From the NCBI GenBank assembly GCA_936911875.1, contig CAKZGB010000013.1:32577-96576 (forward strand): a stretch of 64,000 bases of DNA, given 5' to 3'. Below the pieces are notes generated by a model. The model was not told the DNA's origin. It did no database searches and saw nothing but the letters and a program-made list of their open reading frames with translations. Both the position numbers and the translations under genes were made by a program. The stretch comes from an uncultured Lysobacteraceae bacterium. GTDB taxonomy: Bacteria; Pseudomonadota; Gammaproteobacteria; Xanthomonadales; Xanthomonadaceae. Shown one piece after another: positions 1 to 7,238 of the stretch; position 1 is the first letter of the stretch; each line of letters begins with the position of its first letter.

Positions 1-468
1 CATCCCCGTGCCAAGAGTGGCGTCGACCGCGTGGCCCGTGCTCGTGCCCGCCGCCGCGCGCTGCAGGCTCTGTACGCTTGGCAGCTGAGCGGCTGCACCG
101 CCCGTGAGGCCGTCGCGCAGTTTGCGCACGAGCAGGCCCGCGAGCAGGCCGACTTGGCCTATTTCGAAGACATCGTGCACGGCGTGATCCGCGAGCAAGC
201 CTCGCTGGACAAAGCGCTGCGCCCGTTCCTGGATCGCGAAGTCGACGAAGTCGATCCGATCGAGCGCGCCGCGCTGCGTCAGGCCACCTACGAGCTGGTG
301 CATCGTCTCGACGTGCCGTACGCGGTGGTGATCAACGAGGCCATCGAAATCGTCAAGAAATTCGGCACCGAACACGGCCACACCTTTGTCAACGGTGTGC
401 TCGATCAGGCCGCCGCCGGTCTGCGCGCGGTCGAGGTGCAGGCTGCCATTTCCCGGCACCGGGACTGA
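1..468 (+). CDS. nusB: Transcription antitermination factor NusB (5' end outside window)
   Basis: NusB binds boxA RNA with NusE (S10) and supports rRNA antitermination. The reading frame is open from base 1. An in-frame GTG lies at 31, but the NusB core begins almost at once after it (RARRRALQALYAWQL), and xanthomonad-type NusB proteins carry an N-terminal extension, so the true start is probably upstream of the window. The conserved helical core is visible: the DLAYFEDIVHGV region, then IERAALRQATYEL, then VINEAIEIVKKFG and the closing FVNGVLDQ motif. thiL starts 6 bases after the stop, so the two are probably co-transcribed; nusB-thiL linkage is common in proteobacteria. Identity is secure; only the start is unresolved. 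Confidence 0.93.
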   Translation, partial: HPRAKSGVDRVARARARRRALQALYAWQLSGCTAREAVAQFAHEQAREQADLAYFEDIVHGVIREQASLDKALRPFLDREVDEVDPIERAALRQATYELVHRLDVPYAVVINEAIEIVKKFGTEHGHTFVNGVLDQAAAGLRAVEVQAAISRHRD

Positions 469-474
469 TCCGTC

Positions 475-1476
475 ATGGGCGAGTTCGATTTCATCGCCCG
501 TCTGCAGCAACGACTCGCCGAGCAGCCGTTCAACGCCGGGATCGATGTCGGGATCGGTGACGATGCCGCGATCCTGTCGCCGCCGCCCGATCATCGCCTG
601 GTGGTCACGGCGGATACGTTGAATGCCGGGGTGCACTTCCCGCATTGCACGGCGCCTTACGACATCGGTTACAAAACGCTGGCGGTCAATCTGTCCGATC
701 TGGCCGCCATGGGTGCGGAGCCGTGGGCGTGCACGCTGACGGTGGGGCTGCCTTCGCTGGATCCGGCGTGGATGGAGGCCTGGCTCGATGGCTTCCTCGC
801 CGCGGCGCAACTCGGTGGGATCACGCTGATCGGTGGCGACACCACGCGGGCTCCGTTTGCCACGTTTGGTGTCACGGCGATGGGTCTGCTGCCCTCGTCC
901 GATGCGACCGCCGGCAATGGCGGGTTGCGGCGCGGCAATGCGCTGGCCGGTGACGATGTGTGGGTCTCCGGCGAGTTGGGCGGTGCGGCACTGGCTTTAC
1001 GTCTGGGCGAAGCGGCCCCGGCCGATCTGCGCGTCCGTCTGGACCGACCCGTCCCGCGGCTGGCGCTGGGTTCGGCCTTGCGGCAGGTGCCCGATATCGG
1101 CGGTTGCTGTGATGTGTCCGATGGCCTGCTGGCCGATCTGGGGCATATCGCGGTGGCCAGTGGCGTGCGCATCGAGCTGGATGCGGATCGGATTCCGATG
1201 GGGCAGGCCCTGCGGGTCGTGGCCGACGGTCTGACCTTGGCGCTGACGGGTGGCGATGATTACGAGCTGGCGTTTACGGCGTCAGCGGCCGCGCGTGAGC
1301 AGGTGTTGGCCGCCGGCGCGCAGGCAGGTGTGGCGGTGACGCGGATCGGTCGGGCGCTGGGCGGGGAGCCCGGTGTGCATGTGCTCGACCCGATGGGGCG
1401 CGAGGTGCCGGTGCAGCGGGCGGGCTGGGATCACTTCGCGACTGCTACGACAGCTACGCCTACGACTGCAGGCTGA
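475..1476 (+). CDS. thiL: Thiamine-monophosphate kinase
   Basis: ThiL phosphorylates thiamine monophosphate to thiamine diphosphate with ATP, the last step of cofactor synthesis in the cytosol. The 333-residue protein has the family layout. An N-terminal GEFDFIARL is followed by the metal/ATP-binding GIGDDAA motif near residue 27, VTADTLNAGVHF, the DLAAMGAEP signature, the IGGDTTR loop, and in the C-terminal half CDVSDGLLADLGHI and TGGDDYELAFT. It follows nusB by 6 bases, consistent with one operon. The 3' end overlaps the convergent yraN by 17 bases. Length and motifs are normal. Confidence 0.95.
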   Translation: MGEFDFIARLQQRLAEQPFNAGIDVGIGDDAAILSPPPDHRLVVTADTLNAGVHFPHCTAPYDIGYKTLAVNLSDLAAMGAEPWACTLTVGLPSLDPAWMEAWLDGFLAAAQLGGITLIGGDTTRAPFATFGVTAMGLLPSSDATAGNGGLRRGNALAGDDVWVSGELGGAALALRLGEAAPADLRVRLDRPVPRLALGSALRQVPDIGGCCDVSDGLLADLGHIAVASGVRIELDADRIPMGQALRVVADGLTLALTGGDDYELAFTASAAAREQVLAAGAQAGVAVTRIGRALGGEPGVHVLDPMGREVPVQRAGWDHFATATTATPTTAG

Positions 1477-1828
1477 AGGCGTCGCGGTACCAGGTCCAGT
1501 GCGGGGCTTCGGCGGGGCCGTGGCCGGACACCACATCGAAACGGCAGGGTTTGGCGGCCAGTTCCGGACGCTGGGCCAGGAGGGTTGCGGCCGCGCGTTT
1601 GAGACGGGCGCGCTTGGTCCAGTCGACGGTTTCGGCACCGTCGCCCAGTTTGGTGTGGCGGCGGTAGCGCACTTCGACAAAGACGATGGCGTCCTGATCG
1701 GCCATCAGCAGATCGATCTCGCCGCGGCGGACTCGGACCTGACGGCCCAGCAGGGTCAGGCCCTTGGCTTGCAGGAAATCGGCGGCACGGCCTTCGAGGG
1801 CGGTACCTATTTGCGTGGTGGTGGGCAT
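1460..1828 (-). CDS. yraN: YraN / UPF0102 family endonuclease-like protein
   Basis: A 122-residue member of the UPF0102 (YraN) family, which has a restriction-endonuclease-like fold; the cellular role is not firmly established. The start is placed at the ATG giving MPTTTQIGTALE, because the family begins just before the G..EG.AA..L...G helix. The nuclease-like core is visible: RRGEIDLLMADQD followed by IVFVEVRYR, which supplies the conserved E/D and E-x-R residues. The gene is divergent from rsmI with a gap of about 117 bases, an arrangement common in gammaproteobacteria. It overlaps the 3' end of thiL by 17 bases tail to tail. Confidence 0.9.
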   Translation of the reverse strand: MPTTTQIGTALEGRAADFLQAKGLTLLGRQVRVRRGEIDLLMADQDAIVFVEVRYRRHTKLGDGAETVDWTKRARLKRAAATLLAQRPELAAKPCRFDVVSGHGPAEAPHWTWYRDAFSLQS

Positions 1829-1945
1829 GGTGTCAGCTTGCGGCCGATGGGGGTGCCGCTGCGCATAAACGGTCGCGGGGCTGACGTAAGGTGCCAAATT
1901 CCGTGTGAACGGTTAGCATAGACGCTGAATGGATCGGTCAGTTTG

Positions 1946-2791
1946 ATGAGCAATTTCACCGCCGGGTTGTATGTCGTCGCCACGCCTATCGGCAATCTCG
2001 ACGATCTGACCGTGCGGGCGCGGCAGGTGCTGCAGGCCGCCGACGTGGTCGCTGCCGAGAATCCCACGCATACGCGGGCGCTGCTGGCGCAGTACGGGAT
2101 CAAGGCGACCTTGACTCCCTTGCATCAACACAACGAAGAGCAGCAGGCCGCTCCCTTGTTGGCGCGTGTCGCTGCGGGCGAGGTCGTGGCGCTGGTCTCC
2201 GATGCGGGGACGCCGCTGATGAGTGACCCGGGGTATCGTCTGGTGCGTGCGGCCAAAGAGGCGGGCTTGCCGGTGATTCCGGTGCCGGGTGCGTGCGCTG
2301 CCATTGCCGCGTTGTCGGTGGCGGGTCTGGCCAGTGACCGGTTCGCGTTTGAGGGTTTCTTGCCTGCCAAGTCGAAGGCGCGGCGGGAACGTTTGGCGTC
2401 GCTGGCTTCGGAGTCGCGGACGCTGATTTTTTACGAGTCCACGCACCGTATCGTTGAGTCGCTCGAGGACATGGCCGCTGCGTTCGGGCCTGCGCGCCGC
2501 GGTTGTGTGGCGCGTGAGCTGACCAAGCTGTTCGAGACGGTGAGCACCGCGCCCCTGGAGGCGTTGGTGGCACTCACGCGCGCCGACGCGAATGCGCAGC
2601 GCGGTGAGTTCGTGGTGCTGATTGAGGGCGCGGAGGATGCCGACGGATCAGCCGCCCAACTGCGCGAGGGGCTCCGGGTGCAGGCGTTGCTGAAAGAGCA
2701 TTTGCCGCCTAGCGCCGCCGCCAAGCTCGCCGCCGAGATTACCGGGGCCCCGCGCAAGGCGCTGTACAATAATGGGGACGGAGGCAATTAA
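1946..2791 (+). CDS. rsmI: 16S rRNA (cytidine1402-2'-O)-methyltransferase RsmI
   Basis: RsmI uses SAM to 2'-O-methylate C1402 in the decoding centre of 16S rRNA. The protein (281 residues from the ATG at 1946) shows the tetrapyrrole-methylase fold signatures: LYVVATPIGNLDDLT at the N-terminus, ALVSDAGTPLMSDPGY, VPVPGACAAIAALS and the FEGFLPAK / FYESTHRI segments. The odd feature is the 3' end. The last seven sense codons (NNGDGGN) and the stop are written by the left arm of a perfect 40-bp inverted repeat, so the native C-terminus was apparently replaced or trimmed by a repeat element. The catalytic core is complete. Confidence 0.95.
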   Translation: MSNFTAGLYVVATPIGNLDDLTVRARQVLQAADVVAAENPTHTRALLAQYGIKATLTPLHQHNEEQQAAPLLARVAAGEVVALVSDAGTPLMSDPGYRLVRAAKEAGLPVIPVPGACAAIAALSVAGLASDRFAFEGFLPAKSKARRERLASLASESRTLIFYESTHRIVESLEDMAAAFGPARRGCVARELTKLFETVSTAPLEALVALTRADANAQRGEFVVLIEGAEDADGSAAQLREGLRVQALLKEHLPPSAAAKLAAEITGAPRKALYNNGDGGN

Positions 2792-2892
2792 TTTTTCTTA
2801 ACAATTGGCGGGGTGGCCGCGGCGCGTTGCGCCAGCCCAAACCCTACGCTTTCAATTGTTAAGAAAAATTAATTGCCTCCGTCCCCATTATT
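2768..2892. repeat. REP-like element with perfect 40-bp inverted arms
   Basis: Bases 2768-2807 and 2853-2892 are exact reverse complements (40/40), separated by a 45-base GC-rich centre containing a small hairpin (GGCGC/GCGCC, 2821-2833). The left arm encodes the end of rsmI; the right arm overlaps the first two bases of the barstar stop triplet on the other strand. The arm core GGGGACGGAG.AATTAATTTT recurs at 16807-16828, next to the mercury element, so this is a dispersed repeat and not only a local terminator. It may be a REP/BIME-type element mobilised by a RAYT transposase; no such transposase gene is in the window. Confidence 0.85.
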
Positions 2893-3337
2893 AGTCGTCG
2901 TCGGTATCCGGCAACTCGTCGGAAGGCAACGGCAGGATCGCCCAGAACGGCTTGCCGTCATCGGCCCACAGAAACGCCGCCTCGTTGAGCACGTCGAGCA
3001 GCGTGTCGAACTCGTTGGGCTCAGCCACCCGCAAACCGGATACATGACGAAGGCAGATCAGGTACCCGGACGCCGCCGGCAGCCACGACAGATCGCGCAG
3101 CACGTCGGCCAGCCCATCCCAATTGCCGCCGAACCACGACGGAATCTGCAGACCGGCCGCGAGCCGCTCCATCAGCTCGGCTTTATCCGTCGCCCCCTGC
3201 AACGAGATGTCCGCGACTTGGAACTCGATCGCGTTGGCGGCAGCGAGCAGAGCAGCGGTGTCGTTCTCGGCAAAGAAATAGGCCCCGGACTGCGCCGGAT
3301 CTAGCAGGATCGATTGAAGTTCAGCGCTGGAATTCAT
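2891..3337 (-). CDS. Barstar-family RNase inhibitor
   Basis: A 148-residue barstar-like protein, predicted to bind and block the RNase encoded just upstream. The barstar core is visible in the middle: DISLQGATDKAELMERLA, then the hallmark PSWFGGNWDGLADVLRDLSWL, which holds the conserved Trp/Gly/Asn and the acidic helix that plugs the RNase active site. Its ATG overlaps the RNase stop by 4 bases (ATGA), so inhibitor and enzyme are translationally coupled. It has no signal peptide and should be cytosolic, protecting the cell from RNase that folds before export. The stop codon lies at the edge of the 40-bp inverted repeat. Confidence 0.9.
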   Translation of the reverse strand: MNSSAELQSILLDPAQSGAYFFAENDTAALLAAANAIEFQVADISLQGATDKAELMERLAAGLQIPSWFGGNWDGLADVLRDLSWLPAASGYLICLRHVSGLRVAEPNEFDTLLDVLNEAAFLWADDGKPFWAILPLPSDELPDTDDD

Positions 3338-3897
3338 GGCACGTCGCGGATGCGCTTAAAGCTGCGGTAGTGATCATCAGTGTAGTAGAACTCGCTGGCC
3401 GGTTTCCCACCAGTCACGATGCGCCGCGCCCCACGGTCATTTTCACCGGGCGTCCGGACCGTGTACTCGCGGTAATACCCACGCGACTGCGACGGCAACA
3501 ACTGCTCCCGATTCTGAAAGGTCACGCCATCGCGCGGATAGTCGAAGGGGCCGCCGGCGCGGATATCGTCCAACACCTCATGCGCCTCCCGCGGCAGGGA
3601 CGCGACATCGACCGAGTCCAGGCCCGACGAGTCCGACGACGAGGAGGAGGAGCGAGCTGACCGCGACGCACGCGACGACGACGATTTGGTGCCGGAAGAC
3701 GAGGAAACCGAAGCTGATGACGACGCCGAAGAAACCGACCCATCAGGGGCCGTGGACGTGGTCGCCGAGGCCGAAATCGCGGGCGTGGCACCCGGCAGTC
3801 CCCGCCGCTCCGCGAGCGACTGGCCCGCCCGATGACCCAACTGAAAAATGACTGCCGCCACCAGCGCAAGCAGCAGGACCAGCATAAATTTCCGCAT
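3334..3897 (-). CDS. Membrane-anchored or secreted guanyl-specific ribonuclease (barnase / RNase Sa type)
   Basis: A 187-residue protein with an N-terminal hydrophobic segment (MRKFMLVLLLALVAAVIF), a long Ser-rich low-complexity linker (about residues 40-95) and a C-terminal microbial ribonuclease domain. The catalytic residues of RNase Sa-type enzymes are present: the Glu in YYREYTV, the Arg cluster RGARRI, and the His in DDHYRSF; LPREAHEVLDDI and GVTFQNRE are also family signatures. The start at 3897 is supported by a clear AAGGGG ribosome site 7 bases upstream. It forms an ATGA-overlapping pair with the barstar gene. The linker and anchor suggest display on the outer face of the inner membrane or export; whether the segment is cleaved cannot be told. 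Confidence 0.88.
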   Translation of the reverse strand: MRKFMLVLLLALVAAVIFQLGHRAGQSLAERRGLPGATPAISASATTSTAPDGSVSSASSSASVSSSSGTKSSSSRASRSARSSSSSSDSSGLDSVDVASLPREAHEVLDDIRAGGPFDYPRDGVTFQNREQLLPSQSRGYYREYTVRTPGENDRGARRIVTGGKPASEFYYTDDHYRSFKRIRDVP

Positions 3898-3997
3898 AGA
3901 AATGCCCCTTGGCAACATTCACAACCGTGACCGGATCCTGACACCTTAGCTCAATTTGAACATTTGGCGCAGCAAAAGATGGTATTTTTACACGGCT

Positions 3998-4801
3998 ATG
4001 CGTCTTAAGTATCTGATTCCATTGGTGATTTTGGCGGCGGGTTGTACGCCGGCGCCGGTTGAGCGGCCCTCGGGCCCCGGCACCGCTACCCATCGCCCGC
4101 CCGTGCATCAACAGCCCGGCGAACAGAGCCGCCTGTTGGCCGGCCTGACTCGCCTCGCACCCGATGCCGATCCTGAGGTCCTGTCGATGGCTCTGCAGGC
4201 GCGCCAATGTGCCATGCGCAACGGCCAGGTCCGTGCGGACAGCAAGCGACTGGCAGTGATCGATTACTCGCGTCCCTCCAGCCAAAAACGCCTGTGGGTG
4301 TTTGACCTGGCGCAGCAACGCCTTCTGTTCGATGAGTATGTGGCCCACGGTGCCGGTAGCGGCGACAACATGGCGACGCACTTCTCCAACACCAACGATT
4401 CGCATCAGAGCTCGCTGGGTCTGTTCAGTACTGCTGAAACGTATTTCGGCGCGAACGGTTACTCGTTGCGCATGGATGGCCTCGAACCCGGCATCAACGA
4501 CAACGCCCGCAGCCGCGCCATCGTGATGCACGGTGCCGACTACGTGAACCCGGTGCTGATCAATACGCAAGGCCGCATCGGTCGCAGCTGGGGTTGCCCG
4601 GCCGTGGCGCGCGATGTCGCCAATCAGATGATCGACACCCTCAAGGAAGGCAATCTCGTCTACGCCTACTACCCGGACCCGAACTTTGTCCGCAGTTCGC
4701 AGATGCTGGATTGCGGTGGCGCGGCGATTGCCGATCTGGGCCCGGGTTACCGGGGCACGGCACCGGCCGGTTTTGAATCGGGCGTGTCCGCTTCGCCTTG
4801 A
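3998..4801 (+). CDS. L,D-transpeptidase catalytic-domain lipoprotein (YkuD_2 type)
   Basis: A 267-residue protein starting MRLKYLIPLVILAAGC, a probable lipoprotein signal (LAAGC is a slightly weak lipobox). The rest matches the murein L,D-transpeptidase catalytic family related to YkuD: RLAVIDYSRPS and LWVFDL early, GAGSGDNMATHFSNT, then SRAIVMHGADYV and the active-site block GRSWGCPAV containing the catalytic Cys. Such enzymes cross-link peptidoglycan or attach lipoproteins to it in the periplasm. No longer upstream start is credible because only this ATG opens onto a signal sequence. The last 55 bases overlap the convergent aquaporin gene. Confidence 0.87.
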   Translation: MRLKYLIPLVILAAGCTPAPVERPSGPGTATHRPPVHQQPGEQSRLLAGLTRLAPDADPEVLSMALQARQCAMRNGQVRADSKRLAVIDYSRPSSQKRLWVFDLAQQRLLFDEYVAHGAGSGDNMATHFSNTNDSHQSSLGLFSTAETYFGANGYSLRMDGLEPGINDNARSRAIVMHGADYVNPVLINTQGRIGRSWGCPAVARDVANQMIDTLKEGNLVYAYYPDPNFVRSSQMLDCGGAAIADLGPGYRGTAPAGFESGVSASP

Positions 4802-5469
4802 GCCCCGGATCGCGCATCAGTAGTCCACGACAGTAGCAGGGCCAGCACGCCCATCGCCACGCCAACTCCGATTAGCTGACCCAACACAAATCCGCCAATA
4901 TCCTGCGGGCGAATGCCGGCAAAGGTGTCGGTCAGCGATCGTGCCAGCGTCACTGCCGGATTGGCAAACGAGGTGCTCGACGTAAACCAATACGCACCGG
5001 TGATGTAGCACGCCACCAGCAGCGGCACTTTGTCAGGACGATGGCGCACACCCAGGCCGATCGTCAGTAGCAGGCCGGCGGTGGCAATCGCTTCGGACAG
5101 GATTTGTGCAGGCCCTTGACGCACATGCGTGCCAACTTGCAGGAACGGCAGCTCGAACATGGCATGCGCAATGATCACGCCCAACACCGCACCAATCACC
5201 TGAGCCGCCAGATATTGCACCGCCTGCACATTACTCAGGCGCCCTTGCAACCGTTCCACCAGCGTTACCGCCGGATTGAAGTGCGCACCCGACAACGGGC
5301 CGAGCGTGGTGATCATCACGTACAGCATCACACCCGTGGCGATGGCATTGGCGAGCAGGGCGACGCCATCGTTGCCCGCAGACAGTCGCTCGGCCATGAT
5401 GCCCGAGCCCACCACGGTGATGAGCAGACCGGTGGTGCCGACCAACTCGGCAAACGCACTCCCTCTCAT
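4747..5469 (-). CDS. aqpS: Aquaglyceroporin (MIP family) in ars operon, AqpS-like
   Basis: A 240-residue six-helix channel of the MIP family, with both pore motifs: HFNPAVTL in the first half and FANPAVTL in the second, where the first N-P-A is followed by V. It is the last gene of arsR-arsC-arsC-aqp and starts 4 bases before the end of the preceding arsC, so it is translationally coupled. In Sinorhizobium meliloti, AqpS in an ars operon lets arsenite formed by ArsC leave the cell down its gradient. No ArsB or Acr3 pump is present here, so the same role is inferred. The 3' end overlaps the L,D-transpeptidase gene by 55 bases. Confidence 0.85.
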   Translation of the reverse strand: MRGSAFAELVGTTGLLITVVGSGIMAERLSAGNDGVALLANAIATGVMLYVMITTLGPLSGAHFNPAVTLVERLQGRLSNVQAVQYLAAQVIGAVLGVIIAHAMFELPFLQVGTHVRQGPAQILSEAIATAGLLLTIGLGVRHRPDKVPLLVACYITGAYWFTSSTSFANPAVTLARSLTDTFAGIRPQDIGGFVLGQLIGVGVAMGVLALLLSWTTDARSGAQGEADTPDSKPAGAVPR

Positions 5470-5849
5470 AGGCTTGCCAGCAATTCTTTGACGCGACGTT
5501 CAATGTCATTGCGCACTTCGCGATACGCATCTTCGTCCATATCGCGCGGATCCGGCAGGGCCCAATCTTCGCGGCGCTTTGTGGGCACCCACGGACATGC
5601 ATCGCCGCAGCCCATCGTCACGACCGCGTCGAAGGCGCCTTCGACCTCGTCCAGTGACTTGGATCCGTGCTTGGACAAGTCATAACCCAGCTCACTCATC
5701 GCGCGAATGGCGCGTGGATTGATCGCGCCCGAGGGCCTCGAACCCGCACTGAAACTCTCGACCTGATCGCCGCCGTGGATCTTGGCGAAGGCTTCGGCCA
5801 TTTGGCTGCGATTGGAATTTTCTACGCACACGAACAGCACACGTTTCAT
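5466..5849 (-). CDS. arsC: Arsenate reductase, LMW phosphatase type (copy 2 of the operon)
   Basis: A 127-residue thioredoxin-type arsenate reductase. The nucleophile P-loop is at the N-terminus (CVENSNRSQMAE, a CX5R motif), followed by SAGSRPSG, the redox cysteine segment MGCGDACPW and the aspartate loop ALPDPRD. It reduces arsenate to arsenite in the cytosol. It overlaps the upstream arsC by the ATGA at 5846-5849 and the aquaporin downstream by 4 bases. The two arsC genes of this operon differ clearly (127 and 160 residues), so they are paralogues and not a recent tandem duplication. Confidence 0.88.
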   Translation of the reverse strand: MKRVLFVCVENSNRSQMAEAFAKIHGGDQVESFSAGSRPSGAINPRAIRAMSELGYDLSKHGSKSLDEVEGAFDAVVTMGCGDACPWVPTKRREDWALPDPRDMDEDAYREVRNDIERRVKELLASL

Positions 5850-6328
5850 ACCGAAGTCTCCTGAGCGATGTTGCGGGCGGCCTGTTGGCGCGCCAGTCGA
5901 TCGAGCTGTGCCAGCGGCAGCGCGGCCAGCAGTTCGATCCGTCGGCGCAGTAGCTGCGAGGCCTTAAAGAATGCCGAAGCATCATCGGGCGTCCTGGCGG
6001 GATCGGCAACGCCCCAGTGTGCCAGTGCAGGCTCACCGGGCCACACCGGGCAGGCTTCGCCAGCGGCATCGTCGCAGACGGTGATGACGAAGTCCATGGT
6101 GGGTGCATCGGCGGTGTGGAATTCATCCCACGATTTGCTGCGCAGTTCCTTGCTGTAGCCGAACTGCCGAATCAGTTGCTCAGCCAGGGGCTCGACCATG
6201 CCGCGCGGCCGGCTGCCGGCACTATAGGCGACGAACTTGTCGACGGCGATCGTATTCATGATGGCCTCGGCAATTTGGCTACGCGCCGAGTTCCCAGTGC
6301 AGATAAACAGGACGTTATAGCGTTCCAC
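5846..6328 (-). CDS. arsC: Arsenate reductase, LMW phosphatase type (copy 1 of the operon)
   Basis: A 160-residue arsenate reductase starting at a GTG (VERYNVLFICTGNSARSQ). The GTG shares one base with the arsR stop (TAGTG) and has a GGAG ribosome site nine bases upstream, which decides the start. The CX5R nucleophile loop (CTGNSAR), SAGSRPRG, the second redox-Cys region (VCDDAAGEACPVWPG) and the WGVADPA aspartate loop are all intact. The C-terminal extension of about 30 residues (from LLRRRIELLAALPL) is helical. It is the first enzyme gene after arsR and is coupled to the second arsC by a 4-base overlap. Confidence 0.9.
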   Translation of the reverse strand: MERYNVLFICTGNSARSQIAEAIMNTIAVDKFVAYSAGSRPRGMVEPLAEQLIRQFGYSKELRSKSWDEFHTADAPTMDFVITVCDDAAGEACPVWPGEPALAHWGVADPARTPDDASAFFKASQLLRRRIELLAALPLAQLDRLARQQAARNIAQETSV

Positions 6329-6696
6329 TAGCGTGAGCTCCGTTTGGATGTGGGCTTGGATTGCGGTTTCGAAGGGGTAGCGGGTGCGCACACAGTCGGA
6401 GCGCACAGGGCAGGATCGCGACAGCAGTTCTCGGTGAGGAAATCCACCAGGGCCGTCATGCGATTGAAGTTGGCGCGCACGCGAATGACGCGTCCGTCGC
6501 GCTCGTCCAGTACCAGATCGGCCGCGCGCAGCAGGTTGAGTTGCGCGGTCAGGGTGGCGGCCGGAATCTTGGCGCGCGCACGAATGCTGCCGACACTCAG
6601 GCCCTGCGGCCCGGCAACGACCAACATGCGGAAGATCCGCAATCGTGATTCATGGCTCAGGGCATTCAGCAGTTCGACGGCTTTGGCGGTTCTCAT
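6328..6696 (-). CDS. arsR: ArsR-family arsenic-responsive repressor
   Basis: A 122-residue winged-helix repressor: AVELLNALSHESRLRIFRML, then a recognition helix in IPAATLTAQLNLLRAADLV and a DGRVIRVRANF wing. The metalloid site appears C-terminal: Cys91, Cys92 and Cys98 (CCRDPALC), the same spacing as the Cys95/96/102 site known from Acidithiobacillus ferrooxidans ArsR, unlike the CVC site in the DNA-binding helix of plasmid R773 ArsR. The start is taken at MRTAKAVELL, because residues further upstream merely translate the operator. The operator palindrome includes the start codon, so autoregulation is expected. It is followed without a gap by arsC. Confidence 0.9.
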   Translation of the reverse strand: MRTAKAVELLNALSHESRLRIFRMLVVAGPQGLSVGSIRARAKIPAATLTAQLNLLRAADLVLDERDGRVIRVRANFNRMTALVDFLTENCCRDPALCAPTVCAPATPSKPQSKPTSKRSSR

Positions 6697-6727
6697 AGTT
6701 CCATAATTCCAGAAATATGGAACTATG
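6694..6727 (-). promoter_or_regulatory. ArsR operator (12-bp perfect inverted repeat over the arsR start)
   Basis: CATAGTTCCATA (6694-6705) and TATGGAACTATG (6716-6727) are exact inverted repeats around a 10-base AT-rich spacer. The inner arm includes the arsR start codon. The position and symmetry fit an ArsR dimer site controlling the operon; the promoter elements must lie in or just upstream of it. Binding is inferred. Confidence 0.75.
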
Positions 6728-6735
6728 TAAAGAAC

Positions 6736-6760
6736 AAAAAGGACGCCGGGGCGTCCTTTT
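6736..6760 (-). terminator. Rho-independent terminator of the I78 inhibitor gene
   Basis: GGACGC/GCGTCC stem (6741-6756, loop CGGG) flanked by A5 and T4 runs; read on the minus strand it ends in a T tract just after the inhibitor gene and before the ars operator. The A/T flanks make it potentially bidirectional. Confidence 0.8.
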
Positions 6761-6794
6761 GCTGCCTCCGGGGAAGCTACGGGCAACCAGCGGC

Positions 6795-7133
6795 TTAGCC
6801 GCAGGTGGTGCGCAGGATCTTGCGTTCGGCGTTGCTGTTGATGTGCACGTTAACGCGATCGGCGCGGAAATCCTTGGTCACCATGGTGTCCGGCGCAATG
6901 ACGCGACCGGCGGTGGCGCCGCTCTCGCGCTTGATGCGGGCCAGCGTTTCAGTGGTGGCGATTTGGCCAACGGCCCAGCCGAGCGTGGTCACGTTGCAGC
7001 TGCCGGCAGGCGCCGAAGGACCCGAGGTGTTGGGGCCAACCGTGCCATCGGGACGAATCACCGCTTGCGGGGCACAGGCAGCCAGAGCCATCGTGCCGGC
7101 GGTGGCGAGCGCAATCAGGGCGGACTTGTTCAT
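6795..7133 (-). CDS. Peptidase inhibitor I78 family lipoprotein
   Basis: A 112-residue small lipoprotein. The signal peptide ends in the lipobox LAAC (residues 17-20). The C-terminal part matches the I78 inhibitor family (related to the fungal elastase inhibitor AFUEI): an early Cys in GSCNVTTLGWAVGQ, the RKESG-like block RIKRESGATAGRVI, then KDFRADRVNVHIN and the terminal Cys in LRTTCG, which probably forms a disulfide with the first. It would sit in the outer membrane or periplasm and inhibit serine proteases. The gene is single, with its own terminator downstream. Confidence 0.82.
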   Translation of the reverse strand: MNKSALIALATAGTMALAACAPQAVIRPDGTVGPNTSGPSAPAGSCNVTTLGWAVGQIATTETLARIKRESGATAGRVIAPDTMVTKDFRADRVNVHINSNAERKILRTTCG

Positions 7134-7238
7134 TAGGGGAGCTCTCGCAGGTCAGATGCCACTATTGTAATTCAGGGCCATGTGAAGGCATCTTCGCAAA
7201 ATGAACTGAGCCGTAATGGGATGCGGGATAATGGGCGG

